From: Bdellovibrionaceae bacterium UBA2466
GTDB lineage: Bacteria > Bdellovibrionota > FAC87 > UBA2466
Direction of reading: 5' to 3'
Length of the DNA: 6,268 bases
Assembly (NCBI GenBank): GCA_002342225.1
Contig: DDPO01000088.1
Coordinates: 13,514-19,781, forward strand
Shown here in pieces: positions 5,577 to 6,268 of this stretch. Numbering within the stretch: position 1 is the first letter of the stretch; each line of letters begins with the position of its first letter. The notes beneath the pieces were generated by a model that was given only the letters and a program-made list of their open reading frames with translations, made no database searches and was not told where the DNA came from. A program made the translations under genes and the position numbers.

Positions 5577-6268
5577 TTGAAACGGCATATTATTATTTTA
5601 AGTTGTATTTTATCTTTTTCCTTAGTCAGTTGCTCAAAATCATCGAGCAATGATGCCCCTATTGGTGGCGGGGATGGTGAAAATCCCACGGTCACAACAA
5701 TCACGACTCCTACAACACCGCCTGAAGATCCATTCGGCGAAGAGGTCAGAAACAGTGTTGCTGTGGATTTAGCAGACAAAGTGAACTACTCAGGACTTAT
5801 TGACATTACAGGTTCCGGGGGGCGTCCAGGAAATATCACTCCACCTCTCGTAGGAGACGTCAAAGTCAGACTTCGTACTACCAATACAAGATCTCAATCG
5901 ATCCAAGGCAAGCTCTTCATCGCTTTCGAAGACCAGTCTGGATTCTGGGGAGCCTCTTGGGACAACGCTTTTCCAGGGACTGGAATCCAAAGCACAACAT
6001 CCACTGGAAAAACGATCGATATCATTTTCTCTGATGATGACTTAATCGTAAGAGCTCAAGGAGTCGTTGTTAACCAAAACTTCTTTGGAGCACTTTACTA
6101 TCGTTTGAGACAACCAGGTGAGAATGCTTGCAGAACGGTCACGGTAACCTGCACGGTTACTTACCCTTGGGGAACCTACAATTTTGTTCCTGCAGACGGT
6201 CAGACCTGCCCCGGATACTCAGCTCCAGTGGATACAGTCACTCCTTGTCGTAACTATATGAACACCAC
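5577..6268 (+). CDS. Secreted lipoprotein of unknown function, 3' end beyond window
   Basis: At least 230 residues are visible. The product has a lipoprotein signal peptide: basic start KRH, hydrophobic core, and lipobox L-V-S-C19, so it should be lipidated at C19 and anchored in the envelope, probably the outer membrane given Ser/Lys at +2/+3. A Gly/Asp stretch and a Thr/Pro linker (about 37-52) tether a domain with beta-rich character (alternating hydrophobic strands about 92-118 and 145-178). Four cysteines, C185, C192, C211 and C224, lie in the last visible part and could form disulfides. Start choice is uncertain: TTG 5577 has GGAGG 8 nt upstream (5564-5568), whereas GTG 5571, two codons earlier in the same frame, has only a 2-nt gap; a stop at 5541 excludes anything much longer. 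No family is recognised. Context offers no clue because the neighbour is divergent. Confidence 0.82.
   Translation, partial: MKRHIIILSCILSFSLVSCSKSSSNDAPIGGGDGENPTVTTITTPTTPPEDPFGEEVRNSVAVDLADKVNYSGLIDITGSGGRPGNITPPLVGDVKVRLRTTNTRSQSIQGKLFIAFEDQSGFWGASWDNAFPGTGIQSTTSTGKTIDIIFSDDDLIVRAQGVVVNQNFFGALYYRLRQPGENACRTVTVTCTVTYPWGTYNFVPADGQTCPGYSAPVDTVTPCRNYMNT

Noticed and set aside
1..6268. Mobile elements, CRISPR arrays, tRNA/rRNA genes, defence or biosynthetic clusters
   Set aside because: No transposase or integrase motifs, regularly spaced repeats, cloverleaf patterns or cluster signature enzymes were seen on either strand.

Overview
The window is about 6.3 kb of moderately AT-rich bacterial chromosome with tightly packed genes, short operons and Shine-Dalgarno-led starts. 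It holds five complete protein genes, one credible small ORF, and two genes cut by the window edges. The many exported proteins (one monoheme c-type cytochrome, one small basic exported protein, one lipoprotein) and the 7Fe ferredoxin point to a Gram-negative, respiring bacterium. A member of Bdellovibrionota or another former deltaproteobacterial lineage would fit, but no marker gene here fixes the taxonomy.

Layout. At 1-830 (minus) lies a PLP-dependent class IV aminotransferase, nearly complete but lacking its C-terminus. It is divergent from a two-gene unit at 923-2125 (plus): a multipass membrane protein followed, with no gap, by a small protein in which one zinc-ribbon-like cysteine set is split by a transmembrane hairpin. 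That unit converges, with a 2-bp gap, on a minus-strand operon read from 4625 down to 2128: a short secreted basic protein, a 47-residue small ORF absent from ordinary ORF lists, and a 572-residue exported c-type cytochrome-like protein with a single CxxCH. Next comes a monocistronic 7Fe ferredoxin (4874-5212, minus) with a good terminator and a plausible sigma70 promoter. After a non-coding gap of about 360 bp, a lipoprotein gene (5577 to the right edge, plus) begins and is truncated.

How the genes may work together. The clearest local system is the minus-strand operon 4625-2128. Its first and last products are both exported and share a recognisable N-terminal pattern (an aromatic/Arg-rich start after the signal peptide, an N-x-R-G-E motif, then RPL...GA...DTLxQxR). 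They therefore look like related envelope proteins, one of which carries a cytochrome module. The module resembles, from memory, a large uncharacterised family of bacterial c-type cytochrome-like proteins with an 'HDGGE..LPNGLQ.Y' segment just before CxxCH. The electron partner and physiological role are not visible. The other genes are housekeeping (aminotransferase, ferredoxin) or uncharacterised membrane/envelope proteins. I see no mobile element, CRISPR array, tRNA or rRNA, and no defence system.
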